Assembly: GCF_004116955.1 (NCBI RefSeq)
Contig: NZ_CP026362.1
Span: 1,404,501 to 1,468,500, forward strand
DNA: 64,000 bases
From: Bacillus vallismortis
Lineage (GTDB): Bacteria > Bacillota > Bacilli > Bacillales > Bacillaceae
Reading direction: 5' to 3'
Made by a program: the position numbers and the translations under genes
Notes under the pieces: model-generated
The model's input: the letters and a program-made list of their open reading frames with translations, nothing else
Told to the model about the DNA's origin: nothing
Databases searched by the model: none
Part shown: positions 8,396 to 16,820 of the stretch, one piece after another
How positions within the stretch are numbered: the first letter of the stretch is position 1
Layout of the letters: every line of letters starts with the position of its first letter

Positions 8396-9858
8396 TGACA
8401 AAACAAAAAGGCTATCTCGTTTTCGATATCGGCACAGGCAATGCGAGAGTAGCTGTCGTGAGTGTATCGGGTCGAGTCCAAACAGTTGAACGGGAGGACA
8501 TTGTCTATTCCACTGAGACGCTTTACCCGGACAGCCGTTATTTTTCCCCTCAGGTGCTGTGGGAGCAAGTAATAAAACTGGCAAAACGTGCGCTCTCTCG
8601 TTCAAGGAATATTGACATCATTGGTTTGACATCGACGAGTCAAAGGCAAGGGATTGTGCTGATCGATCAAAACGGCGACTCTTTTCTCGGGCTGCCGAAC
8701 ATTGATAACCGCGGCCGTGAGTGGGAGGAGAGTATACCCAATCGGGAAGAGATATACAGCCGTACGGGCCGTCTGCCGACTGCACTTTTTTCTGCGCTCA
8801 AGCTGTATGGTTTAAAACAGCGGCAGCCCTCTTTATGGGAAAAAACCGTGAGCTTTACAAGCATCAGTGATTGGGTGACGTACAAGCTGAGCGGAATATT
8901 GACATATGAACCATCACAGGCAACCGAAACCTTGCTGTTTGACGTGAAGCAAAATACTTGGTCAGAAGAAATGTGCGGCATATTCGGCTTTTCTTCATCC
9001 ATCCTTCCTCCACTTGTAAGAGCGGGAACAGTGATTGGAACGCTAACGCATGAGTATGCGTCCGAATTAGGCCTTTCCATACAAGCAAAGGTGATATCAG
9101 GAGGAGGGGATACACAGCTGGCTGTGAAAAGCACCGGCGCTGCGCTTGAGGACATTGTCATCGTATCAGGGACAACAACGCCAATAACCAAAATTACGGC
9201 TAAGCATGGCGACACAAAACATAAAGCCTGGCTGAATTGCCATACAGATCAAGGACATTGGCTTGTGGAAACAAACCCGGGCATTACCGGTCTGAACTAT
9301 CAAAAATTAAAACAGATTTTTTATCCGAATGAATCGTACGAAGTGATGGAGGAAGAGATTTCTGCACTTGCTAAAGAAGACAATGCATGCGTGGCGGCTC
9401 TCGGTTCTTACTTATCGGCGGAAAAAAATGCGTTAACGAAAGGCGGTTTTCTTTTTGATGCCCCGCTTGCAGCACATTTAGAAAGAGCGCATTTTGTGCG
9501 TGCGGCGCTGCAAGAGATTGCATTTTCAATCAAATGGAACTTTGACATGTTAACAGAGGTTACACCGTTTGAACGTGACTATGTGTGGGTGTGCGGAGGA
9601 GGATTCCAAAGCAGGGCGCTCACTCAATATATCGCGGACCTTCTTCAGAAAAAAATCTATGTTCAAGAGGGATATCATCAGGCATCTGTCGTTGGCGCCG
9701 CAGTCATTTGCAATGAAGCCTTTCAGTTGACGGAAGAGATGACAGCAAATATCCGGGTGATCGAACCGCAGGACTGTCAGACTGAACTTGCTTTATATGA
9801 GGAATGGAAGCAAACACAGCGCTTTTTTTCAGGTTCAGAAAGCGAAGTGCTGATATAA
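8395..9858 (+). CDS. yoaC: YoaC, FGGY-family carbohydrate kinase
   Basis: A 487-residue sugar kinase of the xylulokinase/glycerol kinase/AI-2 kinase superfamily, with two actin-like ATPase lobes. The N-terminal phosphate loop is DIGTGNARVAVV, followed by the GLTSTSQRQGIV and LPNIDNRGREWE substrate-side segments. The C-lobe contains SGGGDTQLAVKSTGA, VSGTTTPIT and the signature VCGGGFQSRALTQYIADLL. Its ATG overlaps the yoaD stop by one base, so the two are translationally coupled, and AGGAGGGCAACG gives a ribosome site. With yoaD and yoaB it suggests uptake of a polyol or sugar-like compound, phosphorylation, and oxidation. The substrate cannot be read from sequence. Confidence 0.88.
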   Translation: MTKQKGYLVFDIGTGNARVAVVSVSGRVQTVEREDIVYSTETLYPDSRYFSPQVLWEQVIKLAKRALSRSRNIDIIGLTSTSQRQGIVLIDQNGDSFLGLPNIDNRGREWEESIPNREEIYSRTGRLPTALFSALKLYGLKQRQPSLWEKTVSFTSISDWVTYKLSGILTYEPSQATETLLFDVKQNTWSEEMCGIFGFSSSILPPLVRAGTVIGTLTHEYASELGLSIQAKVISGGGDTQLAVKSTGAALEDIVIVSGTTTPITKITAKHGDTKHKAWLNCHTDQGHWLVETNPGITGLNYQKLKQIFYPNESYEVMEEEISALAKEDNACVAALGSYLSAEKNALTKGGFLFDAPLAAHLERAHFVRAALQEIAFSIKWNFDMLTEVTPFERDYVWVCGGGFQSRALTQYIADLLQKKIYVQEGYHQASVVGAAVICNEAFQLTEEMTANIRVIEPQDCQTELALYEEWKQTQRFFSGSESEVLI

Positions 9859-9952
9859 GGCAGCATAAGCTGCTGTTTTAAGGGATGTTCTCATTATTGG
9901 CTTTAACAAGGTAATACGGTAATTGATATATGCATCTAAGGAGGAGACAGAA

Positions 9953-11197
9953 ATGTTAGATAAAATTGGAATACCGAAGCGGCTTGCCTGGGGGTTTTTA
10001 GGGGTTGTTTTGTTTATGATGGGAGACGGGCTTGAACAAGGCTGGCTCAGTCCTTTTCTGATTGAAAACGGGCTTACGGTTCAGCAATCCGCTTCAATTT
10101 TTAGCATTTACGGGATTGCGCTGGCGATAGCATCCTGGTTTTCGGGTGTATGTCTCGAATCATTTGGCGCAAAACGGACGATGTTTATGGGGCTGTTGTT
10201 TTATGTGATCGGTACAGCTGCTTTTATCGTGTTTGGGTTTGAACAGCTTAATCTTCCGGTGATGTATGCGACTTACTTCGTAAAAGGGTTAGGCTACCCG
10301 CTTTTTGCTTATTCTTTCTTGACATGGGTCATTTACAGAACACCGCAGCGCAAACTAAGCACCGCTGTTGGCTGGTTTTGGATTGCATACTGCCTGGGCA
10401 TGTTTGTGTTCGGCGCTTGGTACTCAAGCTACGCGATCAAAGCGTTCGGTTATTTGAATACGCTGTGGAGCTCTATTTTCTGGGTATGCCTAGGTGCATT
10501 CTTCGCACTATTCATCAATAAAGACCGTTTTGAAAAGAAGAAAAGAAAAAGGTCAGAAACAGCCGAGGAGCTTCTAAAAGGAGTCACCATTCTCTTTACG
10601 AACCCGCGGGTGCTGACAGGCGGAATCATCAGAATCATCAACAGCATTGGCACATATGGATTCCCAGTCTTTTTGCCGATGCACATGGCGCAGCACGGAA
10701 TTTCAACCAATGTGTGGCTGCAAATTTGGGGAACGATTTTTCTGGGGAACATTGTGTTTAACCTCATCTTTGGGATTGTCGGTGATAAATTCGGCTGGAA
10801 AAATACCGTTATGTGGTTCGGCGGAGTCGGCTGCGGCATTTTCACCGTCCTCTTATATTATGCACCTGTTTTCTCCGGCGGAAGTGTAGCGGTTGTCAGC
10901 GTGATAGGTTTTATTTGGGGAGGCTTGCTGGCAGGCTATGTGCCAATCGGCGCCATTGTGCCGACGGCGGCTGGAAAAGACAAAGGAGCAGCCATGTCTG
11001 TATTGAATTTGGCGGCAGGTTTATCAGCATTTGTCGGTCCTGCACTCGCTTGGCTGTTTATCGGTCTTGTCGGTGCGCAAGGCGTTGTCTGGATCTTTGC
11101 CGTCCTATATCTAGCGAGTGCGGTCATGACGAAATGCATTCATATACCTGAGGAAAAAGCAGTACAGGAGGAAACCTCTCCTCAATATGCATCTTAA
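9953..11197 (+). CDS. yoaB: YoaB, major facilitator superfamily transporter
   Basis: A 414-residue membrane protein with about 12 predicted helices and a central cytoplasmic loop KDRFEKKKRKRSE (near residue 200) dividing the two six-helix halves. This is the MFS layout of the RbtT/AlsT-like polyol carriers. The start at 9953 has AAGGAGGAGACAG 2-8 nt upstream; an earlier in-frame start at 9923 has none. It ends the SAM-riboswitch operon after a 94-bp gap that contains a small hairpin. As the import step of the yoaDCB pathway it would bring in the kinase substrate; this is inference. Confidence 0.88.
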   Translation: MLDKIGIPKRLAWGFLGVVLFMMGDGLEQGWLSPFLIENGLTVQQSASIFSIYGIALAIASWFSGVCLESFGAKRTMFMGLLFYVIGTAAFIVFGFEQLNLPVMYATYFVKGLGYPLFAYSFLTWVIYRTPQRKLSTAVGWFWIAYCLGMFVFGAWYSSYAIKAFGYLNTLWSSIFWVCLGAFFALFINKDRFEKKKRKRSETAEELLKGVTILFTNPRVLTGGIIRIINSIGTYGFPVFLPMHMAQHGISTNVWLQIWGTIFLGNIVFNLIFGIVGDKFGWKNTVMWFGGVGCGIFTVLLYYAPVFSGGSVAVVSVIGFIWGGLLAGYVPIGAIVPTAAGKDKGAAMSVLNLAAGLSAFVGPALAWLFIGLVGAQGVVWIFAVLYLASAVMTKCIHIPEEKAVQEETSPQYAS

Positions 11198-11201
11198 TCA
11201 G

Positions 11202-11230
11202 AAAGCGCCCTGTTACAGGGGCGCTTTTCG
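11202..11230 (+). terminator. Terminator of the yoaDCB operon
   Basis: Nine-base stem AAAGCGCCC / GGGCGCTTT with T run, 5 bp after the yoaB stop. Confidence 0.85.
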
Positions 11231-11420
11231 TCATTGTTCAGTGATGTAAGGCTCTTCGATATGGAAATCTACAAGCGAACTGACCTGGAGGGATTTCATC
11301 CATCAGCCTGATAAGAAACTAAGATAAAAACCTGCGCCGTTAATTTCGTGTATTATCTTGCCCGGATGAATCTCTTTTTGTAACTTAAAGAATGATTGCT
11401 AGGGAGAAAATGCCGTTCGT

Positions 11421-11954
11421 TCATTCTCTTGATGTTACCATAGAATATACATTTGTATCATAAGGGATTCCATCTTGATACATGTACTGTCGTAAGACGC
11501 CTTCTTTTTGAAATCCCATTTTTACAAGCAGGCGGTTTGAGGCTTCATTTTCGGTAAATACAACTGCGCCAATCCGTGTCAGTCCAAGGGTGGCAAACCC
11601 GTAGGATACAACCGCTGAAATGGCTTCTGATGCGAATCCGTTTCGCCAATGGGCCGGGATGATTTCATAACCGATTTCTGCACGCCTGTGCTTTTGGGCC
11701 AAAGCGTGAAAGCCGATTGTTCCGATCAATTCTTTGGTGTCTTTTCTCTCAATTCCCCACCGTATACCGCGATTTTCTTGATAAAGGCCGGAAAATGTTT
11801 GAACCATTGAAATAGCCTGTTCGATAGATTCCATGTTTTCAAGTCCGTAATAGCGTGTCACCTCATGGTTTGAAAAACAAGCAAAAATGGTTTTCGCATC
11901 TTGATCTGTGATTTTCCTAAGGGTAAGCCGATCCGTCTCTAATACAGGAAACAT
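11421..11954 (-). CDS. yoaA: YoaA, GNAT N-acetyltransferase (RimJ/RimL type)
   Basis: A 177-residue acetyl-CoA-dependent transferase. It opens with the typical ETDRLTLRKITDQDA strand of the RimJ/RimL group, has the GTIGFHALAQKHRRAEIGYEI core, the acetyl-CoA pyrophosphate segment at RNGFASEAI and the C-terminal IGAVVFTENEASNRLLVKMGFQKEG motif. These enzymes acetylate protein N-termini or small amines. The acceptor is unknown. It stands alone, reading towards yoaB. Confidence 0.85.
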   Translation of the reverse strand: MFPVLETDRLTLRKITDQDAKTIFACFSNHEVTRYYGLENMESIEQAISMVQTFSGLYQENRGIRWGIERKDTKELIGTIGFHALAQKHRRAEIGYEIIPAHWRNGFASEAISAVVSYGFATLGLTRIGAVVFTENEASNRLLVKMGFQKEGVLRQYMYQDGIPYDTNVYSMVTSRE

Positions 11955-12009
11955 TCTACCACTCCCAAGTTCATCTTTTGTTTATCATATCCCTTTTATT
12001 TCCTCTTTT

Positions 12010-12768
12010 CTATAGTACATTCAAACCTGAGGAAGCAAAGGAACGAATTTGACTTTTGAGTAGCTCTTTGTTTGTGATGAATTGTTTCAAACGATGGCCG
12101 TTCGCACCTGATGGGTGAGGAAAGCCGCGCAGGCAATGAACATTCCGGAGACTATGCTGGCTGAGCAATGTTTCACAGACTGCTTCGGCGGCTTTTCCAA
12201 GCGGAATAAGAAGGGCCGGTGCTGTCACTTTATTGAGCTCTGCGGGGAAATGCCTAAAGGCATAGGTGCAAAGGATGGGGGAGAGAGTAATGGCGGGCCT
12301 GTATCCGGTATAGTTTTTTTGCTGAACGAATACAGGATATTTGATAACGGAAGTGGTATGAAGCATATGCCGCAAGTCTCTAAAAAGCTGTGTGGCGCTT
12401 TGAATGCTTAAAGCCTGCGGGAGACCGCATAAATCCAGCATGGTGATCAGGTTATGCCTCATTGAACCGGAAAGACCAGCTGCTTTTTTCGTGTCTACCG
12501 CTATTTGCTCAAGAGACCGGCCGCGCCGCAGGCTGTCGACGGCTGTTTCGTACGCTGTTTTCATCTGAAAAAAACCCGGCGAGATTCACGCAATTATCAT
12601 TGTGGCAGACCGATTGATATATTCATTATGAGGTGAATAGTAGATGCCAAGCCCGTTTTCTTGATGAAGACGAAATTGAGAAACGAGTAATGCTGACTTT
12701 GTAGGTGACGAGGGAAGAGTAAGCAGTTTCTCTGTGAACGCCTCTAAGCAACTGCGATTTAACATCAT
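12010..12768 (-). pseudogene. yoxB: yoxB, uracil-DNA-glycosylase-like protein, interrupted by in-frame UGA
   Basis: Minus-strand translation from the ATG at 12768 (AGGAGG at 7 nt) reads MMLNRSCLEAF...NRSATMIIA, meets TGA at 12588-12586, and continues in the same frame as ISPGFFQMKTAYETAV to 12010. Without that stop it is one 252-codon frame. The family is the uracil-DNA glycosylase superfamily fold: MIIAxISPGFF matches the GxxPG-type loop, and HPSGANGHR near the end is the His-containing loop. One base change (for example TGA from TGG or CGA) explains the break, which falls inside the first active-site loop. It follows yoxC in a probable sigma-B operon. Sequencing error or readthrough are alternatives. 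Confidence 0.75.
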
Positions 12769-12837
12769 GCGTAAGCCTCCTAAAAAAATGATATCCCATT
12801 GTCCATTTTGATCATAACAAAGGGATATCATTCATCT

Positions 12838-13143
12838 TTATCTGCTATTAAAAGGCCCTGCTTGCCACACCTTTTTAACTGCTTGAGGAACTTCTTTCAC
12901 TTCTGCAGCCGTCTGCTGAAAGGCAGCTTTTTTCATTTGGACATCCTGCTGAATGTTCTTTTGTTTTCGTGTCAGCAGCTGCGCCTCATTTTTTAATCCT
13001 TCGACTTGTTTTTGCATTGCCTGCGTAACAGAGGTGAGCTCTTGTAGAGCGGGATCTATTTTTTTCTTGTTTTGAATCACATTAACCCCTAGAAAGATGA
13101 TAGAGAGAGCCAATACTGTGATGCTGATATAAACAATAACCAT
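12838..13143 (-). CDS. yoxC: YoxC, DUF948 membrane-anchored coiled-coil protein
   Basis: A 101-residue protein with an N-terminal transmembrane helix (about residues 2-22, VIVYISITVLALSIIFLGVN shortened here to its core VLALSIIFLG). A long amphipathic coiled coil (about 25-90) rich in K, Q, E and A makes it a DUF948 general-stress protein. It is expected to sit on the membrane with the coiled coil in the cytoplasm. An AAGGAG ribosome site lies before the ATG and a sigma-B-type promoter 25-50 bp upstream. yoxB follows 69 bp downstream. Molecular role unknown. Confidence 0.85.
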   Translation of the reverse strand: MVIVYISITVLALSIIFLGVNVIQNKKKIDPALQELTSVTQAMQKQVEGLKNEAQLLTRKQKNIQQDVQMKKAAFQQTAAEVKEVPQAVKKVWQAGPFNSR

Positions 13144-13167
13144 ATGTTCACTCCTTTTCTTATGTCA

Positions 13168-13192
13168 TTACCCTATTTCTTCATTTTTAATC
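13168..13192 (-). promoter_or_regulatory. Sigma-B-type promoter of yoxCB
   Basis: On the minus strand GATTAA (13192-13187), 13 bp, GGGTAA (13173-13168), each one mismatch from the general stress consensus GTTTAA / GGGTAT. Consistent with yoxC being a general stress gene, as I recall. Confidence 0.65.
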
Positions 13193-13293
13193 AGAAGAAA
13201 TGATATTTGCATCATTCGTTTGATTTGCGTATTGGATCTATTGTACTTATAATGTGATATCGTGCATATGTAAACAAAGAAAGGGTGCTTCAA

Positions 13294-14010
13294 TTGCAAA
13301 GTTTACAAAATAAAACCGCTCTTATCACAGGCGGAGGCAGAGGAATCGGCCGCGCTACCGCTCTTGCGCTTGCGAAAGAAGGCGTGAATATCGGGTTAAT
13401 CGGCCGGACTGCCGCAAATGTTGAAAAAGTGGCTGAAGAAGTCAAAGCGCTTGGCGTAAAAGCTGCATTTGCCGCTGCAGATGTAAAAGATGCCGGCCAG
13501 GTTAATCAAGCTGTAGCTCAAGTGAAGGAACAGCTTGGCGATATTGATATCCTCATTAATAACGCTGGAATCAGCAAATTTGGCGGTTTCTTAGATCTGT
13601 CAGCTGATGAGTGGGAAGATATTATCCAAGTTAACCTAATGGGTGTGTATCATGTCACTCGCGCGGTGCTACCGGAAATGATCGAACGCAAAGCCGGAGA
13701 CATCATTAATATTTCGTCTACAGCTGGCCAAAGAGGAGCAGCTGTGACTAGTGCTTACAGCGCTTCTAAATTTGCGGTTCTCGGATTAACGGAGTCTCTT
13801 ATGCAAGAAGTGAGAAAGCATAATATTAGAGTCAGCGCGCTAACACCGAGCACTGTCGCTAGTGATATGTCAATTGATTTGAATTTAACAGACGGTAATC
13901 CTGAAAAAGTGATGCAGCCAAAGGATCTTGCTGAATACATGGTGGCACAATTGAAATTAGATCCGCGAATCTTCATCAAAACAGCGGGATTGTGGTCAAC
14001 TAATCCGTAA
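13294..14010 (+). CDS. yoxD: YoxD, short-chain dehydrogenase/reductase
   Basis: A 238-residue classical SDR similar to 3-oxoacyl-ACP reductases. The cofactor motif TGGGRGIG is at residues 11-18. INNAG lies near 87-91, and the catalytic triad is Ser in NISSTAG and Tyr/Lys in YSASK (about 151-155). R34-type residues after IGLIGRT suggest NADP(H). Translation is taken from TTG at 13294 with AAAGAAAGGG 8 nt upstream; an in-frame GTG at 13285 overlaps that ribosome site. It is monocistronic with a terminator. The substrate is unknown. Confidence 0.87.
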   Translation: MQSLQNKTALITGGGRGIGRATALALAKEGVNIGLIGRTAANVEKVAEEVKALGVKAAFAAADVKDAGQVNQAVAQVKEQLGDIDILINNAGISKFGGFLDLSADEWEDIIQVNLMGVYHVTRAVLPEMIERKAGDIINISSTAGQRGAAVTSAYSASKFAVLGLTESLMQEVRKHNIRVSALTPSTVASDMSIDLNLTDGNPEKVMQPKDLAEYMVAQLKLDPRIFIKTAGLWSTNP

Positions 14011-14016
14011 AACGAG

Positions 14017-14046
14017 AAGCTTGTCTTTTGACAGGCTTTTTTTATT
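14017..14046 (+). terminator. Terminator after yoxD
   Basis: Stem AAGCTTGTC / GACAGGCTT (one G-T pair) with a run of seven T. Confidence 0.75.
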
Positions 14047-14057
14047 TGAATATAATT

Positions 14058-14087
14058 GAACTAAACAAACTATGTACTAAATATTCA
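14058..14087 (+). other. Replication terminator site TerI
   Basis: The site contains ACTATGTACTAAATATTCA, the RTP B-site core, preceded by the A-site half AACTAAACAA. It is read on the plus strand with the B side to the right, so it should block a fork moving leftwards. It pairs with TerII 100 bp away on the other strand. Confidence 0.88.
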
Positions 14088-14186
14088 TTATGTATTCTTA
14101 GTTAGTCCACTCCACTTATAAACAGTAAATACAAGAAACCTGCAATATCAGTCTTTTATAGAAGAGGGAAAACAAAAGAAGGGAAT

Positions 14187-14218
14187 TGAATATTTAGTAC
14201 ATCATATTTTTAGTATCA
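14187..14218 (-). other. Replication terminator site TerII
   Basis: On the minus strand the site carries GATGTACTAAATATTCA, sharing the 16-base core ATGTACTAAATATTCA with TerI. Its B side faces left, so it should stop a fork moving rightwards. It overlaps the rtp leader, which fits autorepression of rtp by its product. Confidence 0.88.
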
Positions 14219-14237
14219 GAAGAAGGGAGTGCAAGTG

Positions 14238-14606
14238 ATGAAAGAGGAAAAAAGGAGTTCAACGGGCTTTTTAGTAAAACAACGCGCGTTTTTAAAACTT
14301 TATATGATCACTATGACAGAGCAAGAAAGGCTATACGGCTTGAAGCTGCTTGAGGTGCTTCGATCTGAATTTAAAGAAATAGGTTTTAAGCCAAATCATA
14401 CAGAAGTATACCGTTCTTTGCATGAGCTTCTTGATGATGGGATATTAAAGCAAATCAAAGTAAAAAAAGAAGGGGCTAAGCTTCAGGAAGTTGTCCTCTA
14501 TCAATTTAAAGATTACGAAGCTGCCAAATTATATAAAAAACAGCTGAAGGTTGAGCTTGACCGCTGTAAAAAATTGATTGAAAAAGCGCTGTCAGATAAT
14601 TTTTAA
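14238..14606 (+). CDS. rtp: Replication terminator protein RTP
   Basis: A 122-residue winged-helix dimer that binds Ter sites and arrests replication forks in a polar way at the chromosome terminus. The sequence is the characteristic one: N-terminal SSTGFLVKQRAFLKL, the recognition region TEVYRSLHELLDDGIL and the C-terminal antiparallel dimer helix YKKQLKVELDRCKKLIEKAL. The ATG at 14238 is preferred over an in-frame GTG at 14229 because GGGAG lies 8 nt before it. The gene sits next to the two opposed Ter sites and is probably self-repressed by RTP bound at TerII. Confidence 0.97.
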   Translation: MKEEKRSSTGFLVKQRAFLKLYMITMTEQERLYGLKLLEVLRSEFKEIGFKPNHTEVYRSLHELLDDGILKQIKVKKEGAKLQEVVLYQFKDYEAAKLYKKQLKVELDRCKKLIEKALSDNF

Positions 14607-14613
14607 TACAAAC

Positions 14614-14648
14614 AAACACCCAGAGCGGCAGTGTCTATTGGGTGTTTT
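14614..14648 (+). terminator. Terminator after rtp
   Basis: Stem AAACACCCA / TGGGTGTTT ending in TTTT, shortly after the rtp stop. Confidence 0.75.
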
Positions 14649-14708
14649 GCTTCACAGTATACATATTTGTCGAAAAGAAACAATACAAATCAATGATGAC
14701 CTTCTTAC

Positions 14709-14736
14709 TTGACATCATTTCCTCACGTGATAACAT
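14709..14736 (+). promoter_or_regulatory. Promoter of proHJ
   Basis: TTGACA (14709-14714) and TAACAT (14731-14736) are separated by 16 bp, within the TGATAACAT context. A consensus -35 with a poor -10 is what I recall for the osmotically induced proHJ promoter. Confidence 0.6.
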
Positions 14737-14751
14737 TTTAAACGTGTGAAA

Positions 14752-15645
14752 ATGCGAACAAAAAAGCGAACAAAGGAGATGTTACCGATCTTTGATCAAA
14801 AAAAAGTAGCCTTTATAGGAGCAGGATCTATGGCGGAAGGAATGATATCAGGTATCGTTCGTGCCAACAAAATCCCGAAACAGAACATCTGCGTTACAAA
14901 CCGCAGCAATACAGAGCGATTAGCTGAACTTGAGCTTCAATATGGAATCAAAGGTGCTGCACCGAATGAAATATGTATTGAAGACATGGATGTGCTCATT
15001 TTGGCAATGAAGCCAAAAGACGCCGAAAGCGCTCTGTCATCACTTAAATCACGTATTCAACCCCATCAATTAATACTGTCGGTCCTTGCCGGCATAACTA
15101 CCTCATTTATTGAACAATCATTGCTTAATCAACAGCCGGTTGTCAGAGTGATGCCTAACACATCCAGTACAATTGGCGCTTCTGCAACGGCCGTTGCGCT
15201 TGGCAAGCATGTCTCAGAAGATCTGAAAAAGCTTGCTGAAGTATTGCTCGGATGCATGGGTGAAGTCTACACAATACAAGAAAATCAAATGGACATATTC
15301 ACCGGAATTGCAGGCAGCGGCCCCGCGTATTTTTATTATTTAATGGAATTCATTGAAAAGACAGGCGAGGAAGCGGGCCTCGACAAACAGTTATCACGAA
15401 GAATTGGCGCACAGACGCTTTTGGGCGCCGCAAAAATGCTCATGGAAACAGGAGAACAGCCCGAGGTATTAAGAGACAATATCACCTCACCGAACGGAAC
15501 AACAGCTGCCGGGCTGCAAGCCTTAAAAAAGAGCGGCGGCGGAGAAGCGATTTCTCAAGCCATTAAGCATGCGGCTGAGCGTTCTAAGGAAATCAGCGAC
15601 GATATCGAAAAAACAGCGGCCCCGCTATCAGGAGTGGTAAAGTGA
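14752..15645 (+). CDS. proH: Pyrroline-5-carboxylate reductase ProH
   Basis: It catalyses the last step of proline synthesis, P5C to proline with NADPH. With ProJ it forms the B. subtilis osmoadaptive pathway for high-level proline. The Rossmann motif is FIGAGSMAEGM, MPNTSSTIGA is the substrate-side loop, GSGPAYFYYLMEF is the dimer helix, and SPNGTTAAGLQAL is the C-terminal family signature. The start is uncertain. ATG at 14752 gives 297 residues, the length I recall, but lacks a ribosome site. The only good one, AAAGGAG, lies directly against the ATG at 14779. proJ overlaps its stop codon. Confidence 0.92.
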   Translation: MRTKKRTKEMLPIFDQKKVAFIGAGSMAEGMISGIVRANKIPKQNICVTNRSNTERLAELELQYGIKGAAPNEICIEDMDVLILAMKPKDAESALSSLKSRIQPHQLILSVLAGITTSFIEQSLLNQQPVVRVMPNTSSTIGASATAVALGKHVSEDLKKLAEVLLGCMGEVYTIQENQMDIFTGIAGSGPAYFYYLMEFIEKTGEEAGLDKQLSRRIGAQTLLGAAKMLMETGEQPEVLRDNITSPNGTTAAGLQALKKSGGGEAISQAIKHAAERSKEISDDIEKTAAPLSGVVK

Positions 15646-16757
15646 CGCCTGATACAAACATGAAAAGAGTCGTTGTGAAGATTGGGAGCAGCTCATTAAC
15701 AAGTCTTCATGGAGAAATCAGCATTCGAAAATTAGAAGCATTGGTCGATCAGGTCGTCAAACTCAAAGACGCCGGCTATGAAGTCATTTTGGTTTCGTCA
15801 GGGGCAGTGGCAGCTGGATATCGAAAGCTCGGATTTATCCAAAGACCCGAAAAACTTCCCGAAAAACAAGCATCGGCTTCAATCGGCCAGGGCTTGCTGA
15901 TGGAAGCATATTCAAAGCTGTTTTTGGCCCATGGTTATGTGGCATCCCAAATTTTAATTACGAGAAGCGATTTTTCTGATGAATATCGATATAACAATGT
16001 CCGGAATACAATGAATGTACTGCTTGAACGCGGCATTATCCCGATTATAAATGAAAATGATACAGTTACCGTTAATCGGCTCAAATTTGGCGACAATGAT
16101 ACGCTCGCAGCAAAAGTAGCCGGTTTAATCGATGCAGATATGCTTGTGATTTTATCAGACATTGACGGATTATATAATGGCAATCCGCGCACAAATCCAG
16201 AAGCAAAAAGGATACAGCGGGTGAGTGAAATCACGCCCGACATCGAAGCATGCGCAGGTGACACAGGCAGCGACGTCGGTACCGGGGGCATGCGATCTAA
16301 GCTTGATGCATTTAAAATCGTAATGGCGTCCGGCATTAAAGGGTTTCTTGGTCAGGCAGATGCCGATGATATTTTATATCAAGCCGTTCATGAAGAAGCG
16401 GAAGGCACCTATTTTGAAGCAGAGGGAACGCTTCCGTTGAATCGTAAGGAACAGTGGATTGCTTTTAATTCCGGCCCTGAAGGTGAAATGATTTTATCAG
16501 ATGATTATTCACGAATAATAACGAACGGGCAATCAAGTTTATATCTGGATGGTGTACAGGAGATTAAAGGCAAATTCAAAAACGGATCAGTTGTCAGGCT
16601 GATGGATTCACAAGGGGCAGAAATCGGCCTCGGAATCGTCAATTATTCTTCTGTACAGCTTCAAGAACCCGACAAGAAAAAAGAGCTGATGAACAAAGCA
16701 GTCATTGATCAGGAAGCATTTGTTTGCCATGTGGATTTATCTTTGCCTGTCTATTAA
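15642..16757 (+). CDS. proJ: Glutamate 5-kinase ProJ
   Basis: A 371-residue enzyme phosphorylating glutamate at the gamma carboxyl, the first committed step of proline synthesis. The amino-acid kinase domain covers about residues 1-255: VVKIGSSSLT at the start, VSSGAVAAGY, the ASIGQGLLM segment, NENDTVTV, FGDNDTLAAKVA and GTGGMRSKLDA. A C-terminal PUA domain follows (about 276-360, RKEQWIAFN onward). The GTG start overlaps the proH stop (GTGA) and has AGGAG about 7 nt upstream, so translation is coupled. The isozyme is presumed not to be inhibited by proline, as known for the osmostress pathway. Confidence 0.94.
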   Translation: MTPDTNMKRVVVKIGSSSLTSLHGEISIRKLEALVDQVVKLKDAGYEVILVSSGAVAAGYRKLGFIQRPEKLPEKQASASIGQGLLMEAYSKLFLAHGYVASQILITRSDFSDEYRYNNVRNTMNVLLERGIIPIINENDTVTVNRLKFGDNDTLAAKVAGLIDADMLVILSDIDGLYNGNPRTNPEAKRIQRVSEITPDIEACAGDTGSDVGTGGMRSKLDAFKIVMASGIKGFLGQADADDILYQAVHEEAEGTYFEAEGTLPLNRKEQWIAFNSGPEGEMILSDDYSRIITNGQSSLYLDGVQEIKGKFKNGSVVRLMDSQGAEIGLGIVNYSSVQLQEPDKKKELMNKAVIDQEAFVCHVDLSLPVY

Positions 16758-16781
16758 TGAAAATCAGATACAAGAGCAAAA

Positions 16782-16820
16782 AACCCGAAGCTTCTTTATT
16801 GAAGCTCGGGTTGCTTTTTT
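16782..16820. terminator. Bidirectional terminator between proJ and gltC
   Basis: Near-perfect 12-13-bp stem AACCCGAAGCTTC / GAAGCTCGGGTT flanked by A and T runs. It can stop both convergent transcripts. Confidence 0.85.
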
